A stretch of 64,000 nucleotides of DNA from assembly GCF_030409225.1 (NCBI RefSeq), contig NZ_JAUFPK010000001.1, forward strand, positions 1,165,026 through 1,229,025, in the 5' to 3' direction. This DNA comes from Aquisalimonas lutea. Lineage in GTDB: Bacteria; Pseudomonadota; Gammaproteobacteria; Nitrococcales; Aquisalimonadaceae. Below, piece by piece: positions 28,792 to 36,310 of this stretch (the stretch's first letter is position 1; every line of letters begins with the position of its first letter). The notes beneath the pieces are model-generated. The model made no database searches. It was not told the DNA's origin and saw only the letters and a list, made by a program, of their open reading frames with translations. Position numbers and translations under genes: made by a program.

Positions 28792-30174
28792 ATGAGCCGC
28801 TGCAAGCTCCACGCAATCCCGTACCCGGACGATGCGGCCGCGCTGTTCGCGCGCCTGCGCGATCTTCCGGGGGCTGCCTGGCTGGACAGCGGCGCGCCTG
28901 CGGCCCAGGGTCGCTTCGATGTCATGACGGCGCTGCCGCGCTCGGTACTCCACTGCCAGGACGGCGTCTGCCGGGTGGGCGATGACAGCGGCTGGCGGCG
29001 TGTGTCGGGGGATCCCTGGCAGCAGCTGCGGGCGCTGCTCGGGCCGCGCCGGGAGGCCGCCCCGGGGCTGCCGTTCAGCGGCGGGGCGCTAGGCTGCTTC
29101 GGCTATGATCTGGGCCACGCCGAGGTGGTGGGCCGCGGCGACACCAGGCCCGGGGATGACTTCCCGGAACTGTGCGTCGGCATCTACGACTGCGCCGTCG
29201 TCCTGGACCATCACGAGCGCCGGGCCGTGCTGGCGGAGCGCCCGGGCGGCGCCGGGGCGGCCGGAATCCTGTGGCAGCGCCTGCAGGCGGCCGCCCCGCC
29301 GGAGGCGGATCGGTTCCGGGCCGGACCGCTCGCCGAGGAGCCGGGACGCGATGGCTACGGGCGGGCGTTCCGCGCCGTGCGCCGGTATCTCCGCGACGGC
29401 GACTGCTACCAGGTGAACCTTGCCCGCGTGTTCCGGTGCCGGTACACCGGCGACCCCTGGGATGCGTACTGCCGGCTGCGCCGCTGGACCCCGGCGCCCC
29501 ACGGGGCCTGGCTTGCGCTGCCCGGTGACAGGTACGTCCTGAGCCTGTCCCCGGAGCGGTTCCTGGCGCTGTCCGGCGACCGCGTGGAGGCGCGGCCCAT
29601 CAAGGGGACGCGCCCCCGGGATGGCGACCCGGACCGCGATCGCCGGCTGGCCGAGGAGCTGGCGGCCAGCGCCAAGGATCGCGCCGAGAACGTGATGATC
29701 GTCGATCTGCTGCGCAACGACCTGGGCCAGGTGTGCCGGCCCGGCAGCGTTCGCGTGCCGCAGTTGTTCGGCGTCGAGAGCTTCGCCAGCGTGCACCACC
29801 TGGTGAGCGTGGTGGAGGGGCGCCTGCGCCCGGGCGTGGACGCGCCGGCACTGCTGCGTGCCTGCTTCCCCGGGGGGTCCATCACCGGCGCCCCGAAGAA
29901 GCGGGCCATGGAAATCATCGCCGAGCTGGAACCGAGCCGTCGCGGCCCGTACTGCGGGGCGATCGGATATATCGGCTACGACGGCGCCATGGACACCAGC
30001 ATTACCATCCGGACCGTAGTGTGCAACGCCGGCGAAATGACCTACCGCGCCGGCGGCGGGCTGGTCATGGACTCCGACGAGGAAGCCGAGTACCAGGAAA
30101 CCCGGGACAAGGCCGAGGCGTTCCTGCGGCTGGCGAGCGAGGGCGAGCGTGCCGGTGATTGCGGGGTGTGCTAG
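28792..30174 (+). CDS. pabB: Aminodeoxychorismate synthase component I (PabB)
   Basis: Makes 4-amino-4-deoxychorismate from chorismate and ammonia for folate synthesis. The 460-residue protein has the chorismate-binding domain with the PIKGTRPR motif, whose Lys forms the covalent intermediate in PabB and separates it from TrpE. It also has the family motifs GSITGAPKKRAMEII and GPYCGAIGYIGYDG near the C-terminus. GGAGG lies 8 bases before the ATG at 28792. It ends 4 bp inside the convergent HDOD gene. Confidence 0.94.
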   Translation: MSRCKLHAIPYPDDAAALFARLRDLPGAAWLDSGAPAAQGRFDVMTALPRSVLHCQDGVCRVGDDSGWRRVSGDPWQQLRALLGPRREAAPGLPFSGGALGCFGYDLGHAEVVGRGDTRPGDDFPELCVGIYDCAVVLDHHERRAVLAERPGGAGAAGILWQRLQAAAPPEADRFRAGPLAEEPGRDGYGRAFRAVRRYLRDGDCYQVNLARVFRCRYTGDPWDAYCRLRRWTPAPHGAWLALPGDRYVLSLSPERFLALSGDRVEARPIKGTRPRDGDPDRDRRLAEELAASAKDRAENVMIVDLLRNDLGQVCRPGSVRVPQLFGVESFASVHHLVSVVEGRLRPGVDAPALLRACFPGGSITGAPKKRAMEIIAELEPSRRGPYCGAIGYIGYDGAMDTSITIRTVVCNAGEMTYRAGGGLVMDSDEEAEYQETRDKAEAFLRLASEGERAGDCGVC

Positions 30175-30986
30175 CTGGCGAGGAGTTGTGCCAGCGCCAG
30201 CGTCTCCTCGTGCTCCCGGCGGCAGGCCGCGGCGACGGACTGCAGGGCCCTGTCGCCGAGGCCGCGTTCGGCGAGCCGCGGCGGCACGTCGGCGAAGCCG
30301 GCGGCCGCCCAGTCCGCGGCGGCCCGCAACAGGCCGAGCAGGCCGGGGTCGGTGGCGGCGTGCCGGCTGCCGAGCCCCTCCACCAGGGCACACACGCCCA
30401 CGGGGAGCTCCCATTCCCGCAGCAGCATGGCACCGGCCTCATGATGATCCACGTCCAGGTGCGCGCGCATGATCGCGGCCAGGGATGCTTCCGGATTGCG
30501 CCGGTGCTCCGCGAACACGCGGGCCATCTCGCCGGGGAAGCAGTGCGCGAGCAGGAGTACCCCGATGGAGTGCAGCAGCCCGCCGAGCTGCGCCGGAGCC
30601 GGGTCCAGCCCGGCGGCGCCCGCGAGCCGGCCGCCGGCATTGGCGGTGGCGATGGCGTGCTGCCAGTAATGCGCGGCATCGAACCCCGGACAGTGGCCGG
30701 GATCGAAGCGGTTGCGCAGCAGAACCGAGGTGGCCAGGGTCCGCAGCCGGTGCAGGCCCAGCCGCATGACCGCCTCGTCGAGTCCCCGGACCGTGCCCTG
30801 GGCAGCGAAGAACGCGCTGTTGGCCGCGGACACGATCCGCGCCGCCAGGGCCGGATCTCGCCCCAGCGCCTGGGTCAGGGCCCGCAGGTCTGCCTCCTCG
30901 GCATTGACCTCGAGCAGGATCTCGTGGCTGACGTAGGGCAGCGAGGGCAGCGAACTGCCGGCCAGGATGCTCCGCTCTTCGTCCAT
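30171..30986 (-). CDS. HDOD domain protein
   Basis: A 271-residue protein that is almost all HDOD domain: LPSLPYVSHEILLEVNAEE at the N-terminus, RIVSAANSAFFA, and GGLLHSIGVLLLAH. The HD pair is replaced by HS, so hydrolase activity is unlikely. It is shorter than the other HDOD protein in the window and lacks a cNMP-binding domain. It is divergent from phaA with 175 bp between them. Function is unknown; relatives act in motility, stress and cell-cycle signalling. Confidence 0.85.
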   Translation of the reverse strand: MDEERSILAGSSLPSLPYVSHEILLEVNAEEADLRALTQALGRDPALAARIVSAANSAFFAAQGTVRGLDEAVMRLGLHRLRTLATSVLLRNRFDPGHCPGFDAAHYWQHAIATANAGGRLAGAAGLDPAPAQLGGLLHSIGVLLLAHCFPGEMARVFAEHRRNPEASLAAIMRAHLDVDHHEAGAMLLREWELPVGVCALVEGLGSRHAATDPGLLGLLRAAADWAAAGFADVPPRLAERGLGDRALQSVAAACRREHEETLALAQLLAS

Positions 30987-31161
30987 CGCGATTCCGGCTC
31001 CGTGGCTTGTTGAGCGTCAGGGGACTGCGCTGCGAGTATACTTGCCAGGGGACCGGCGGAATAACGACGCTGTCACGGCACAGCAATCTTCGGCCCCGGC
31101 ACGCACGCACCGGCGGCCCCTCGGGGGCGCCGGCGGAAACGACAGATCCTGGAGGTGAGGT

Positions 31162-32340
31162 ATGGAAGAGGCGGTCATTGTTGCGGCAGGGCGGAGCGCC
31201 GTCGGTGGCTTTGGCGGTTCCCTCGGGAGCCTCACGGCGGTACAGCTCGGAACACAGGTCATCCGCGGCGTGCTGGAGCGTGCGGGCGTCTCGCCGGAGC
31301 AGGTCGACGAGGTCATCCTGGGGCAGGTGCTCACGGCGGCGGCCGGCCAGAACCCGGCCCGCCAGTCGGCGATCCACGCCGGCATTCCCGAGCGCGTTCC
31401 GGCGATGACCATCAACAAGGTCTGCGGCAGCGGCCTCAAGGCCGTGTCCATGGCAGCCCAGGCGATTGCCCTGGGCGATGCCGAGATCATGGTCGCAGGC
31501 GGGCAGGAGAGCATGAGCCAGGCGCCGCACGCTCTGCCCAATTCCCGTACGGGGCAGCGCATGGGGGACTGGAAGCTCGACGACACCATGATCCGCGACG
31601 GCCTGTGGGATGCCTTCAACCAGTACCACATGGGCACCACGGCCGAGAATCTGGCCGACAAATACGGCATCTCGCGTGAAGAGCAGGATGCCTTCGCGGC
31701 GCAGTCGCAGCAGCGTGCGGTGGCGGCCATGGAGGCGGGGCGGTTCCGCGACGAGATCATCCCCGTGCAGGTACCCCAGCGCAAGGGTGATCCCGTGGTG
31801 GTGGACCAGGACGAGCATCCCAAGGCCGGCACCACCGCCGAGGGGCTCGGCAAGCTGCGTCCGGCCTTCGCCAAGGAGGGCACGGTGACCGCGGGCAATG
31901 CCTCCGGGCTGAACGACGGTGCCGCCGTGGTCGTGGTCATGTCGGCGCGCAAGGCCGAGGAGCTGGGCCTGGAGCCGCTGGCGCGGATCAGCGCCTACGC
32001 CAGTGCCGGCGTGGATCCGGCGATCATGGGCTCCGGGCCCGTGCCCGCCACGCAGCGGTGCCTGCAGCGGGCGGGCTGGGAGATCCCGGATCTCGACCTG
32101 ATCGAGGCCAACGAGGCATTCGCCGCCCAGGCACTCGCCGTCGGCCGCGAGCTCAAGTGGGACATGGAGCGCGTGAACGTCAACGGCGGTGCCATTGCGC
32201 TGGGCCATCCCATCGGTGCGTCCGGGTGTCGAGTGCTGGTAACCTTGTTGCACGAAATGAAACGCCGCGATGCAAAAAAGGGTCTGGCAACCCTGTGCAT
32301 CGGTGGCGGTCAGGGGGTGGCGCTCGCCGTCTCCCGCTGA
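31162..32340 (+). CDS. phaA: Acetyl-CoA acetyltransferase (beta-ketothiolase) PhaA
   Basis: Condenses two acetyl-CoA to acetoacetyl-CoA, first step of polyhydroxybutyrate synthesis. The 392-residue thiolase has the nucleophile Cys88 in [12 protein letters not shown], the HPIGASG region with [17 protein letters not shown] (about residues 336-352) and the second catalytic Cys in LCIGGGQG near the end. GGAGGTGAGG precedes the ATG. It is followed by phaR and phaB in the same direction, which supports a biosynthetic rather than degradative role. Confidence 0.95.
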   Translation: MEEAVIVAAGRSAVGGFGGSLGSLTAVQLGTQVIRGVLERAGVSPEQVDEVILGQVLTAAAGQNPARQSAIHAGIPERVPAMTINKVCGSGLKAVSMAAQAIALGDAEIMVAGGQESMSQAPHALPNSRTGQRMGDWKLDDTMIRDGLWDAFNQYHMGTTAENLADKYGISREEQDAFAAQSQQRAVAAMEAGRFRDEIIPVQVPQRKGDPVVVDQDEHPKAGTTAEGLGKLRPAFAKEGTVTAGNASGLNDGAAVVVVMSARKAEELGLEPLARISAYASAGVDPAIMGSGPVPATQRCLQRAGWEIPDLDLIEANEAFAAQALAVGRELKWDMERVNVNGGAIALGHPIGASGCRVLVTLLHEMKRRDAKKGLATLCIGGGQGVALAVSR

Positions 32341-32402
32341 CTGACTGGCCATGGCTGCGGGGGCGACCGCCCCTGCAGCCGAGCGCAAGGGTAATCCCGA
32401 TC

Positions 32403-32951
32403 ATGAGCAACGACGACGTTCGCATCATCAAGAAGTACCCCAACCGGCGCCTGTACGATACAGCGATCAGCAGCTACATCACCCTGGCCGATGTCAAGCG
32501 GCTGGTGCTCGATGGCGTCGACTTCCAGGTCGTGGACGCCAAGAGCCGCGACGACCTCACGCGCACGATTCTGCTGCAGATCATCAGCGAGGAGGAGGAG
32601 GGCGGCGAGCCGATCTTCAGTAGCGAGCTGCTGGCCCAGATCATCCGCTCCTACGGGGGCAACATGCAGAACCTGCTGACGGACTATCTCGAGAAGAGCA
32701 TGGACATGTGGGCCGAGCAGCAGCGCACCCTGCGCGAGCACACGCGGGATTTCATGGAAGCCAATCCCATGACCATGCTCACCCAGATCGCGGAACGGAA
32801 TCTGGATGTGTGGCGCCGCATGAGCGGTCTCGATGCCGACGGCAACCCGGGGCGGGACGGCGGCAAGACGGAACAAGGCGGCTCATCGGACGCCAAGGGC
32901 GATGCCTCTTCCCAGCGCACCGGCAGGAAGTCGTCCGGGTCCCGGAGCTGA
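32403..32951 (+). CDS. phaR: Polyhydroxyalkanoate synthesis repressor PhaR
   Basis: A 182-residue DNA-binding protein that senses PHA granules and represses phasin and pha genes. The N-terminal PHB/PHA accumulation regulator domain has the typical IIKKYPNRRLYDTAISSYITL (about residues 8-28; split as recognised motif) followed by DVKRLVLDGVDFQVVDAKSRDDLTR. The middle is helical, and the Ser/Gly/Lys-rich tail is disordered. It lies between phaA and phaB. Two palindromes with TGC-N3-GCA cores, the kind of site reported for PhaR, are found downstream at 33200-33210 and 34078-34092. Confidence 0.94.
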   Translation: MSNDDVRIIKKYPNRRLYDTAISSYITLADVKRLVLDGVDFQVVDAKSRDDLTRTILLQIISEEEEGGEPIFSSELLAQIIRSYGGNMQNLLTDYLEKSMDMWAEQQRTLREHTRDFMEANPMTMLTQIAERNLDVWRRMSGLDADGNPGRDGGKTEQGGSSDAKGDASSQRTGRKSSGSRS

Positions 32952-33062
32952 CCCCGCCGGCCCCGGGGGTGGCTGCTCCGGCCCTTCCCCGGACCGCGTT
33001 TACTTCCTGAAAGGTTGGTAAGGACCCGCGTCGCCGGTATGCCCGGAAATGTGACGAGGTAG

Positions 33063-33104
33063 TCAACTTCAAAGTTGACAGGTGATCCACCTGTCCCTAT
33101 TCTC
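33063..33104 (+). promoter_or_regulatory. phaB promoter with two overlapping operator-like palindromes
   Basis: TTGACA (33076-33081), 17-base spacer, TATTCT (33099-33104). The -35 box is overlapped by the perfect dyad GTCAACTT-CA-AAGTTGAC (33063-33080), and the spacer holds ACAGGTG-ATC-CACCTGT (33079-33095). The predicted leader to phaB is about 120 nt and includes a hairpin (ACGCCGCC/GGCGGCGT, 33131-33151). Confidence 0.65.
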
Positions 33105-33199
33105 GATTCCACGGTATGACGCAATGCACAACGCCGCCGTGGTGGCGGCGTTTCCGCGGCCGTGTGTGCCGTTGCGACCGGCCCGGCAAGCAAACCGCA

Positions 33200-33210
33200 T
33201 TGCGTTGCAA
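33200..33210 (+). promoter_or_regulatory. PhaR-like site in the phaB leader
   Basis: TTGC-GTT-GCAA, core TGC-N3-GCA, 22 bp before the phaB start. The same core recurs at the start of the predicted small RNA (34078-34092). Binding by the locally encoded PhaR is inferred. Confidence 0.4.
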
Positions 33211-33232
33211 GAGGACATACAGGAGACGCCCC

Positions 33233-33979
33233 ATGACGAATCGAGTTGCGCTGGTTACGGGTGGCAATGGCGGCATCGGCACCGAGGTCTGCAGGTATCT
33301 CGCGGCGCTCGGCTACAAGGTGGTAAGCACCTGCATGGATGCGCAGAAGGAGGATATCGCCGGCTGGCAGGAATCGCTGCAGGCGGAGGGGTATAGCGTC
33401 GGCTGGGTCGAATGCGATGTCTCCAGCTTCGATGCCTGCGCCAACATGGCCGAGCGGGTCGAGGCCGAGTTCGGGCCGGTGGACGTGCTGGTGAACCTGG
33501 CCGGAATCACGCGTGACGCGTTCATCCACAAGCTGAGCAAGGACGACTGGGACGCCGTGGTGAACGTCAATCTCAACAGCGCCTTCAACGTCACGCGCCA
33601 GTTCATCGAGGGCATGCGGCAGCGCGGTTTCGGCCGCATCGTCAATATCTCCTCGGTCAACGGCCAGACGGGCCAGTTCGGCCAAAGCAATTATTCGGCC
33701 GCCAAGGCGGGCCTGCACGGCTTCAGCATGGCCCTGGCCAAGGAGGGCGCGCGCAAGGGCATCACGGTGAATACCGTCTCGCCCGGCTACATCGACACCT
33801 CGATGACGGCGGCCATTGCGGACGAGGTCAAGGAGCAGATCCTCGCCCAGGTGCCGGCGGGCCGCATGGGGCGTCCGGACGAGATCGCCCGTGTGGTGGC
33901 GTTCCTGGTGGCCGACGAGTCGGAATACATCAACGGCGCCAATATCCCGGTGAACGGGGCGTTGTTCACGAGCTTCTGA
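33233..33979 (+). CDS. phaB: Acetoacetyl-CoA reductase PhaB
   Basis: NADPH-dependent reduction of acetoacetyl-CoA to (R)-3-hydroxybutyryl-CoA. The 248-residue short-chain dehydrogenase has the cofactor motif TGGNGGIGTEVC (about residues 9-20), NLAGITRD and catalytic Ser/Tyr/Lys in NISSVNGQTGQFGQSNYSAAKAG. The Q-T-G-Q-x-G-Q-x-N-Y-S-A-A-K form is typical of PhaB. AGGAG precedes the ATG. It has its own strong promoter although it follows phaA-phaR. Confidence 0.95.
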   Translation: MTNRVALVTGGNGGIGTEVCRYLAALGYKVVSTCMDAQKEDIAGWQESLQAEGYSVGWVECDVSSFDACANMAERVEAEFGPVDVLVNLAGITRDAFIHKLSKDDWDAVVNVNLNSAFNVTRQFIEGMRQRGFGRIVNISSVNGQTGQFGQSNYSAAKAGLHGFSMALAKEGARKGITVNTVSPGYIDTSMTAAIADEVKEQILAQVPAGRMGRPDEIARVVAFLVADESEYINGANIPVNGALFTSF

Positions 33980-34049
33980 TGTGACGCGGGGTAGACCGGG
34001 CGGTTTTGCTTACTGATAGGTAAGTTCAAAAACAAATGCGGTCACAGTG

Positions 34050-34092
34050 TTGACAGACAGATTCGTCTCGCATAGACTGTTGCACAGCAACA
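34050..34092 (+). promoter_or_regulatory. Consensus promoter and PhaR-like operator of a predicted small RNA
   Basis: TTGACA (34050-34055), 17-base spacer, TAGACT (34073-34078), followed by the perfect 15-bp palindrome TGTTGC-ACA-GCAACA (34078-34092) over the expected start point near 34085. Its TGC-N3-GCA core matches reported PhaR sites and the element at 33200-33210. Confidence 0.65.
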
Positions 34093-34309
34093 TGAGGAAG
34101 GAAAAGTTCAGGGAGCGCCCGGATGACGCTCCCCGCAATATGCGCCCTTCTTCTTATGGAACAAATGGGTTTTGTGGTTGTCAGGTCTCGCCAGGAGACC
34201 GGAGCGCTTAGCCAGCTTGGATTACCCGGTTCTCGTGACCGGTCTGCTTCTCCTCCAGGCGACTCCCAAGTCGCCCTTTATGCCCCCTCACCCGAGGGGG
34301 CTTTTTTTT
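34085..34309 (+). ncRNA. Predicted structured small RNA, about 225 nt
   Basis: Between a near-consensus promoter and an intrinsic terminator the sequence folds into a chain of hairpins: GGGAGCG/CGCTCCC with GGA in the loop (34110-34132), GGTCTC/GAGACC (34184-34200), ACCGGT/ACCGGT (34224-34242), GGCGACT/AGTCGCC (34258-34275) and the terminator stem. GGA triplets occur about eight times, several in or beside loops, as in CsrA/RsmA-titrating RNAs. No open frame of meaningful length with a ribosome site is contained; a 39-codon frame at 34092-34211 has no Shine-Dalgarno. It does not resemble 6S RNA, tmRNA or RNase P RNA. Identity is unknown. Confidence 0.6.
34282..34309 (+). terminator. Rho-independent terminator of the small RNA
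   Basis: GCCCCC-TCACCCGA-GGGGGC stem-loop (34282-34301) followed by eight T residues; the clearest intrinsic terminator in the window. Confidence 0.9.
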
Positions 34310-34407
34310 GCGCGACCCTTTCCTGTCGCTAGTGGGCATTGTAACGCTCGTGCGCGTTCTGGCAACCACTTTTGTTGGTGCGTCGCAACACCGTGTCCGG
34401 CCGGGCA

Positions 34408-35472
34408 CTAATAACGGTGCGATGACGGAACCTGCCGCGATGTCCGCGAGTTGTATCGCGGCAACGCGAATGCCTTGTCACGGCCGTCCAGCCAGCGGCC
34501 GATCCCCGGTAGCAGCCCCGTCTGCGCGCGTGCGCTCACGAACAGCCCCAGGTGTCCGCCCGGCTCGCACACCTCGGTGAGCTGCTGCGGAGACAGCCAG
34601 CGTGCCATGACCAGGGCCGTCTCCGCGGGGACCAGGTGATCCCGGCGCGCCGCGATGGTCAGCACGGGGGCGCGGATTGCCGACGGGTCGATGGTCCGGC
34701 CGTCGAGGACCAGGCAGCCGCGGGCGAGCCGGTTGTCCCGGTACAGCCAGGCCAGGGTCTCCCGCAGCATGCGAGCCGGTTGATCGGGGCAGTCGTACAT
34801 CCAGCGTTCCATGCGCAGAAACCGCCGGTGGCGGGCGTCCCCGGACTGCTCCCGGGATCGGCGGTAGCGGCGTACCAGCAGGTCGGTGGGGCGCAGCGCC
34901 GTGAACGCGGTAGACAGCGCCTCCCCGGGGACGTTGTGCTCCAGGGTATCCGGATCCGTGGCCCGGGCCAGGCGCAGCAGGCGATGATCCGCCTGGTGGG
35001 GGTCCAGCGGCGTGGCCACGAGCACGAGCCGGCGAACACGCTCGGGGTAGGCGGCCGCCTGGCACAGGGCAAGCACGCCGCCCTGGCAGATCCCGATGAC
35101 GTCCACCGCCGATACCCCGCGGCGCCGGCAGACCGTCGCCAGGGCCTGGCGCGGAAAGCGCAGGGCGTAATCCGCGAGTCCGAGGTGTCGCTGCCACCGG
35201 GCGGGCGCATCCCATGCCAGCAGGTAGACATCGCGGCCCTGCTCCAGCAGGCGGCGAACGAGGCTGCGCTGCGGGTCAAGGTCCAGCAACGCGGGCCGGT
35301 TGATCAGGGAGTAGATGATGACCACCGGCGGCCCGTCCGGGGCTCCCTCGGTGTAGCGGAACAGCCGCCAGGGCGAGCGCGCCGCGATGACTTCCCGGGC
35401 GGCGCCGTCCGCCGGCACTCCCGGTGGCTCCGGCGTGGACGAACCGATGGAGAAACGGTCCGGTGCCGTCAT
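34408..35472 (-). CDS. phaC: Class III polyhydroxyalkanoate synthase catalytic subunit PhaC
   Basis: Polymerises (R)-3-hydroxyacyl-CoA on the PHA granule surface as a PhaC-PhaE complex. The 354-residue length is that of class III enzymes. The lipase-like box is GICQGG with nucleophile Cys129. The catalytic Asp is expected in the IAARRDHLVP loop and the His in EPGGHLGLF near residue 315. A W-D-x-P motif of the family appears as LAWDAPARW. It overlaps the upstream phaE by 4 bp and converges on the small RNA region. Confidence 0.94.
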   Translation of the reverse strand: MTAPDRFSIGSSTPEPPGVPADGAAREVIAARSPWRLFRYTEGAPDGPPVVIIYSLINRPALLDLDPQRSLVRRLLEQGRDVYLLAWDAPARWQRHLGLADYALRFPRQALATVCRRRGVSAVDVIGICQGGVLALCQAAAYPERVRRLVLVATPLDPHQADHRLLRLARATDPDTLEHNVPGEALSTAFTALRPTDLLVRRYRRSREQSGDARHRRFLRMERWMYDCPDQPARMLRETLAWLYRDNRLARGCLVLDGRTIDPSAIRAPVLTIAARRDHLVPAETALVMARWLSPQQLTEVCEPGGHLGLFVSARAQTGLLPGIGRWLDGRDKAFALPRYNSRTSRQVPSSHRY

Positions 35473-36215
35473 TCCGGTGGTCCGCCGCGCTGCAGGCGCC
35501 GGACCTGATCCCGCAGGCCGGCGACTTCCTCGCGTAGCGCCTCCAGCTCCCGCTCGCGTTCGCGGTCCATGCGGTCGATGGTTGCTTCGAGCTCGTCCAT
35601 GGCGGCGGCGGTGGGTAGCCCGGCCACGACGCTCACGGCATCGGCGAACGCCGCCAGGGCCCGGCGGACCCGCGCATGCGCATGCTGGACGGCGACCAGC
35701 GCGTCCGCGTGCTCGCTGGCGCGCAGCCGCCGATCCCACGCCTGCTCCAGCAGCTCGGACGCCACCTCGGCCAGGGTCTCCGCGGTGATACCGCCCCGCG
35801 GCAGCTCCAGCACCCGAGCGCGCCAGGGCGAGTCCACTTCCCCGGCGATCAGCCGTAGCTCGCCTTCCGCCCGCCGCACGGCATCGTGGGCCTCCATGAG
35901 GGCGGACTCCAGCTCCATGGCTGCCGCGGCCGGGCCGCTCCAAGGCCCCAGCAGGGGCACCAGCGCCCGGAGCGCTGACGCCAGGGGCGAGTTGCCCGGC
36001 CGCTCCGGCATCGCGGTCAGCGCCGTCGCGGGCACGGGCTGCCATTGCGCCAGGATATCGGCACGTTCGGCACTCCCGGGATCGGTGCTGTCGATTGCCG
36101 CGGCCAGCGGCCCGAACCACTGGATCCAGGCCTGGTAGGCGGCCGCCAGGGGGTGGGAGGCCCGCTCGCCGAGCGGCTCCGCGGTCTGGTCGTTGTCGGG
36201 TTCCATGCTCTCCAT
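35469..36215 (-). CDS. phaE: Class III PHA synthase subunit PhaE
   Basis: Non-catalytic partner of PhaC. The 248-residue protein is helical and acidic, with a hydrophobic N-terminal AYQAWIQWFGPLA segment and a middle L-x-x-A-W-D-R motif. A C-terminal coiled coil (about residues 205-242, DRMDRERERELEALREEVAGLRDQVRRL) is typical of PhaE. Sequence conservation in PhaE is low, so position ahead of phaC and the coiled coil carry the assignment. It is 95 bp downstream of bepA. Confidence 0.88.
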   Translation of the reverse strand: MESMEPDNDQTAEPLGERASHPLAAAYQAWIQWFGPLAAAIDSTDPGSAERADILAQWQPVPATALTAMPERPGNSPLASALRALVPLLGPWSGPAAAAMELESALMEAHDAVRRAEGELRLIAGEVDSPWRARVLELPRGGITAETLAEVASELLEQAWDRRLRASEHADALVAVQHAHARVRRALAAFADAVSVVAGLPTAAAMDELEATIDRMDRERERELEALREEVAGLRDQVRRLQRGGPPE

Positions 36216-36285
36216 GCGATGGTTGGCTGCGCCCGCTGCAGGATACCCGTCCCGTGGCCGCGAATGCCATGTCGCCGCGCCCGCA

Positions 36286-36309
36286 CCCCTGCGCCCGCGG
36301 GCGCAGGGG
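36286..36309. terminator. GC-rich hairpin between bepA and phaE
   Basis: CCCCTGCGCC paired with GGCGCAGGGG around a short loop, immediately after the bepA stop on the minus strand. No T-run follows, so it may slow rather than end transcription. Confidence 0.4.
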
Positions 36310-36310
36310 G

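Noticed and set aside
30987-31161. AGTATACT element between the HDOD gene and phaA as a shared -10 box
   Set aside because: The palindromic TATACT can be read on both strands, but no -35 box stands at a proper distance on either.
33980-34030. CTTAC-TGATAG-GTAAG hairpin after phaB as a terminator
   Set aside because: Stem of only five base pairs and no T-run on the plus strand.
34092-34211. 39-codon open frame inside the predicted small RNA
   Set aside because: Starts only about 7 bases after the predicted transcription start with no Shine-Dalgarno, and its codons coincide with the arms of the hairpins. Left as possible but unsupported.
34123-34332. 69-codon open frame after phaB
   Set aside because: Runs through the intrinsic terminator and its T-run, so it would not be translated from the promoter at 34050.
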